Source of the DNA: Pseudomonadota bacterium
GTDB taxonomy: Bacteria; Pseudomonadota; Alphaproteobacteria; Caulobacterales; Caulobacteraceae
NCBI GenBank assembly: GCA_023451375.1
Contig: JAEXZS010000078.1
Span: forward strand, 1-64,000
Direction: 5' to 3'
DNA: 64,000 nt
This document shows positions 60,753 to 64,000 of this stretch, piece after piece; the first letter of the stretch is position 1, and the number at the start of each line of letters is the position of its first letter. Under the pieces are notes generated by a model. That model worked only from the letters and a program-made list of their open reading frames with translations, did not search any database and was not told where the DNA came from. The translations under genes were made by a program, and so were the position numbers.

Positions 60753-60812
60753 CGCCTCTTGCCGCCGCACGCGGTTCGTGATTTGTTCCCATAATTGCGG
60801 GCGGAGGCATTC

Positions 60813-62429
60813 ATGGTTGCAAGGGTGGTCACGGTCGCTTTCGACGGGGTCGAGGCCCGGCGTGTCGACGTGGAGGTCCAGCTGGTCGGCAACGACGGAC
60901 CGACGGTGTTCAACATCGTCGGCCTGCCTGACAAGGCGGTGGCCGAGAGCCGCGAACGGGTGCGCGGCGCCTTCGCCGGGATCGGCCTGGCCCTTCCGGC
61001 CAAGCGAATTATCGCCAACCTGGCGCCGGCGGACCTGCCCAAGGAGGGCAGTCACTTCGACCTGCCGCTGGCTCTGGCCCTGATGGCGGCCATGGGGGTG
61101 ATCGCGCCGGACGCCCTGGACGGCTGGGCCGCCATCGGCGAGCTGGGGCTGGACGGGCAGATCGCACGGGTCGGCGGCGCCCTGCCGGCCGCCGTCGCCG
61201 CCGACGCCATGGGGCTGGGCCTGATCTGTCCCGAGGCGACGGGGCCCGAGGCCGCCTGGGCCGGCGGCGCGCGCATTCTGGCCCCGCGCTCGCTGATCGG
61301 CCTGGTCAATCACTTCAAGGGCACGCAGGTCTTGCGCGCGCCCGAGCCCGGGCCGCTGGCCCAGGGCGCGACGGTCCCGGACCTTCGCGAGGTCAAGGGC
61401 CAGGAAAGCGCCAAGCGGGCGCTGGAGATCGCGGCGGCCGGGGGCCACAACCTCTTGTTCATCGGCCCGCCGGGTTCGGGCAAGTCGATGATGGCTCAGC
61501 GCCTGCCGGGTCTCCTGCCGCCGCTGACGTCGCAGGAGTTGCTGGAGACCTCCATGGTCTGGTCGGTCGCCGGCCTGATCGAGCGCGGCGCCCTGACTCG
61601 CGACCGGCCGTTCCGCAGCCCCCACCACTCCGCCTCCATGGCCGCCCTGACCGGCGGCGGCCTGCGCGCCAAGCCGGGCGAGGCGTCCCTGGCGCACAAC
61701 GGCGTGCTGTTCCTCGACGAACTGCCGGAGTACTCCGCCCAGGCGCTGGATTCCCTGCGCGCGCCGCTGGAAACGGGCGAAATCGTCGTCGCCCGCGCCA
61801 ACGCCCACGTCCGCTACCCCGCGCGGTTCCAGCTGGTGGCGGCGATGAATCCCTGTCGTTGCGGCCTGGGCGGCGCGGGGCGAGGGGCGTGCGGCAAGGC
61901 TCCGCGCTGCCAGCGGGATTACCAGAACCGCGTCTCCGGCCCGATGTTCGACCGCATCGATCTGACCGTGGAGACGCCGCCGGTCACCGCCGCCGACATG
62001 GCCCTGCCGCCGCCGGCCGAGGGCACGGCGGAGGCCCGGGCGCGCGTCGCTGTCGCCCGCGCCCTTCAGGCGGACCGGGTCCGCGAGGCAGGCCTGGATC
62101 CGTTCCAGGGCCTGAACGCCCGCGCCTCCGGCGAGACGCTGGATCGCTTCGCCACGCCGGACGAGGCGGGCCGCGCCCTGCTGATGCGGGCCGGGCAGGC
62201 GGGCGGGCTGACGGCGCGCGGCTGGACCCGTACGCTGCGCCTGGCCCGCACCATCGCCGACCTGGACGGCGCCACGGGCGTCCTGCGCCGCCACATCGCC
62301 GAGGCCCTGATCTACCGCCGCGCCACCATCGGCGCCGAGGGGGATTTCGATCGCCGCGTCGCGCAACGCGGCGATGCATCCTTCGGCATGCGGGAGGAGC
62401 CGGAGCCGGCGCCTTTCCTCCGTTCGTGA
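60813..62429 (+). CDS. comM: YifB/ComM family Mg-chelatase-like AAA ATPase
   Basis: The 538-residue protein has the ComM order: an N-terminal S5-like domain (VTVAFDGVEARRVDVEVQLVG, PAKRIIANLAPADLPKEGSHFDLPLAL), the AAA module with Walker A (GPPGSGKSMM) and Walker B (GVLFLDELPE), the magnesium-chelatase C-terminal domain with the Cys cluster NPCRCGLGG and ACGKAPRC, and a helical end. ComM is a helicase that helps integrate foreign DNA during natural transformation. The ATG at 60813 has GGAGG 6 nt upstream. A competence role here is inferred from family membership. Confidence 0.93.
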   Translation: MVARVVTVAFDGVEARRVDVEVQLVGNDGPTVFNIVGLPDKAVAESRERVRGAFAGIGLALPAKRIIANLAPADLPKEGSHFDLPLALALMAAMGVIAPDALDGWAAIGELGLDGQIARVGGALPAAVAADAMGLGLICPEATGPEAAWAGGARILAPRSLIGLVNHFKGTQVLRAPEPGPLAQGATVPDLREVKGQESAKRALEIAAAGGHNLLFIGPPGSGKSMMAQRLPGLLPPLTSQELLETSMVWSVAGLIERGALTRDRPFRSPHHSASMAALTGGGLRAKPGEASLAHNGVLFLDELPEYSAQALDSLRAPLETGEIVVARANAHVRYPARFQLVAAMNPCRCGLGGAGRGACGKAPRCQRDYQNRVSGPMFDRIDLTVETPPVTAADMALPPPAEGTAEARARVAVARALQADRVREAGLDPFQGLNARASGETLDRFATPDEAGRALLMRAGQAGGLTARGWTRTLRLARTIADLDGATGVLRRHIAEALIYRRATIGAEGDFDRRVAQRGDASFGMREEPEPAPFLRS

Positions 62430-62484
62430 GCGGGCAAGGGATTTTAACGCCTGTGCGCTAGATCGGACGCTTGTGGAGGCGATC

Positions 62485-63999
62485 ATGGCGCGACGCGGGG
62501 CGACGAAACGAACCGAGGACCAGGCCGCGCCGGCCGTCGACCCGGCCCAGCAGTTCCTGCGGCTGATGAGCCACGAGATGCGCACCCCGCTGAACGGGGT
62601 GATCGGCATGATCAACCTGCTGCAGCGCACGCGTCTGGACGGCGCCCAGCGGGCCTACGCCGAGACCGCGCGCCAGTCCGCCGAGCACCTGCTGGGCCTG
62701 GTCAACGACCTGCTGGACTACGCCCGGCTCGAAGCCGGAAAGCTGGAGTTCGACCTGGCGCCGGTGGACCTGGAGGCCATGGTGCGCGGCGTCGCCGAGC
62801 TGCTGAGCGCCCGCGCCCATGAGAAGGGGCTGGAGATCGTGTGGTCGGTCGCGGCCGATGTGCCCGACATCGTCGCCGACGAGGGGCGGCTGCGCCAGGT
62901 GCTGTTCAACCTGGCTGGAAACGCCGTGAAATTCACCGGCGCCGGCGGCGTCCGCATCGCCGTCGAGCGGGCGGGCGGACGGGCGTCGCGGCCGACCCTG
63001 GCCTTCATCGTCGACGACACGGGCCCGGGCGTGCCGCCCGAGGCGCGCGCCCGCATCTTCGAGGAGTTCGGCCATGTCGATTCCTCCGACGCGGCCCGCT
63101 TCGACGGCGCCGGCCTGGGACTGGCGGTGGTGCGCCGCTTGGCCGAGGCCATGGGCGGAACGGTCTCGGTCGAGGACCGGCGGGGCGGCCCCGGGGCGCG
63201 TTTCCGACTGATCGCGCCCTTCGATCCGGTGGCCGTGGATCGCGGCCGACCGCTGGAAGGGCAGGCCGTCGCCGTCCGCTCGCCCGACCCGTTCGTCGCC
63301 GCCGCCGCCGCCGCCCAGATCGAGGCCTCCGGCGGTCGCATCGATGCGGATGCGGACATCGTCCTGATCGATCACGCCCTGGCCGCGCCCGGCGAGATCG
63401 TGGCCGCTCCGAGCGGCCGCCGCGCCATCGTGCTTCTGCGGCCGGGCGAGCGCGCGCTGATCGAACGTTATCGGGGCGCCGGCTTCCAGGGGTATCTGAT
63501 CAAGCCGTTGCGCCGCGCCTCGCTGGCCGAGCGGGTGCTTGCCGCCGCCGGCGCCGCGCCGGCCCGTCCCGCCGCGCCCCCGCCCGAGGACGACCGCGTC
63601 GCGCCAGCTCGCTTCGCCGGAACCCGCGTCCTGCTGGCCGAGGACAACCCGGTCGGCGCCCTGCTGGCCCGCACCCTGCTGCGGCGCGAGGGCTGCATCG
63701 TCGAGACCGCCGCCACCGGCGAGGAGGCTGTCGCCGCCCTGAAGCGCGCCCGCTACGATCTGGTCTTCATGGACATGCGCATGCCCGGCATGGACGGTCC
63801 GGCCGCCGCGCGCGCCATCCGGGCCGGCGGCGACGCCACGCCGATCCTGGCCCTGACCGCCAACGCCTTCGCCGAGGATCGCCGCCTGTGCCTCGAGGCC
63901 GGCATGAACGACCACCTGGTCAAGCCGCTCGACCCCGAGGCGCTGCGCGCCGCCCTGACCCGCTGGACGAAGCGCGACAACCACGCCAAGGTCGCCTGA
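62485..63999 (+). CDS. Hybrid histidine kinase with degenerate and intact receiver domains
   Basis: The 504-residue cytoplasmic protein starts with a dimerisation/His domain (His30 in RLMSHEMRTPLNG). The ATPase domain has Asn146 (FNLAGNAVKF), VDDTGPGVP and DGAGLGLAVV. The middle segment (258-355) is a degenerate receiver: IVLIDHALA and LIKPLRR resemble receiver positions but key acidic residues are missing. The last domain (380-495) is intact, with LLAEDNPV, Asp430 in DLVFMDMRMP and Lys480. GGAGG precedes the ATG. No sensor domain or membrane helix is present, so the input comes from elsewhere. Confidence 0.9.
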   Translation: MARRGATKRTEDQAAPAVDPAQQFLRLMSHEMRTPLNGVIGMINLLQRTRLDGAQRAYAETARQSAEHLLGLVNDLLDYARLEAGKLEFDLAPVDLEAMVRGVAELLSARAHEKGLEIVWSVAADVPDIVADEGRLRQVLFNLAGNAVKFTGAGGVRIAVERAGGRASRPTLAFIVDDTGPGVPPEARARIFEEFGHVDSSDAARFDGAGLGLAVVRRLAEAMGGTVSVEDRRGGPGARFRLIAPFDPVAVDRGRPLEGQAVAVRSPDPFVAAAAAAQIEASGGRIDADADIVLIDHALAAPGEIVAAPSGRRAIVLLRPGERALIERYRGAGFQGYLIKPLRRASLAERVLAAAGAAPARPAAPPPEDDRVAPARFAGTRVLLAEDNPVGALLARTLLRREGCIVETAATGEEAVAALKRARYDLVFMDMRMPGMDGPAAARAIRAGGDATPILALTANAFAEDRRLCLEAGMNDHLVKPLDPEALRAALTRWTKRDNHAKVA

Positions 64000-64000
64000 G

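Noticed and set aside
59151..62630. Very long minus-strand open frame opposite gshB, the exported protein and comM
   Set aside because: It is a shadow ORF: high-GC codon bias leaves the opposite strand open. The translation is low-complexity Arg/Gln/Ala-rich without domains, and the plus strand encodes clear enzymes.

Overview
The window looks like a stretch of chromosome from a GC-rich alphaproteobacterium, most likely Caulobacterales and probably Brevundimonas or a close relative. The reasons are very high G+C, dense ATGA/GTGA gene overlaps, an ATT-started infC, DUF4167, DUF1134, DUF1178 and CC0125/CC1285-type lipoprotein families, and dnaKJ-dapB and rph-hrcA-grpE neighbourhoods like those of Caulobacter. 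The genus is inferred from family content and was not tested by search. I see no rRNA, tRNA, CRISPR array, prophage, transposase or integrase. The gene content is core and near-core, with small accessory insertions.

Layout: 1-2.3 kb, a degenerate histidine kinase and DUF4167 (both minus strand). 2.7-9.6 kb, a UDP-sulfoquinovose synthase-like gene with an epimerase, DUF1134, a grxC-nitrilase-DUF1178 operon, comF head to head with a methyltransferase, and alkB. 9.8-14.8 kb, dnaK, dnaJ, dapB and an EamA transporter. 14.8-20 kb, envelope and secreted genes (CHAP, acyltransferase, carotenoid oxygenase with DUF2141, YihY). 20-24.2 kb, prmC, a hydrolase, a GT9 glycosyltransferase and the translation cluster infC, rpmI, rplT. 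24.3-31 kb, a CBS-type hybrid kinase, a deacetylase and pheS-orf-pheT. 31-35 kb, GNATs, rph, hrcA, grpE. 35-41 kb, an autotransporter-like subtilase with a polyproline linker, dienelactone hydrolase, MutT, an ATP-grasp enzyme and an amine oxidase. 41-46 kb, EmrA/EmrB/TetR, creatininase and a phasin-like protein. 46-51 kb, a CobW GTPase, etfBA, argG. 51-57 kb, small secreted proteins, a LysE exporter, a lipoprotein, DUF6065, a prolyl-tRNA deacylase and an MBL enzyme divergent from a DUF2975/XRE pair. 57-64 kb, cnoX, a LON-domain protein, Trm112, gshB, comM and a hybrid kinase.

Several genes serve protein quality control and translation: dnaK, dnaJ, grpE, hrcA, cnoX, infC, L35, L20, PheST, prmC and the deacylase. 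The most unusual non-coding signal is a family of about 30-nt hairpins with the layout 5-bp stem, CAAGCA bulge, 4-bp stem, triloop, 3-nt bulge, 5-bp stem. It occurs seven times between 53.4 and 59.1 kb, always on the same strand, with one further diverged copy. Several copies end only 7-19 nt before a start codon. The rpmI leader carries a hairpin of the same layout in which all three changed base pairs are compensatory.
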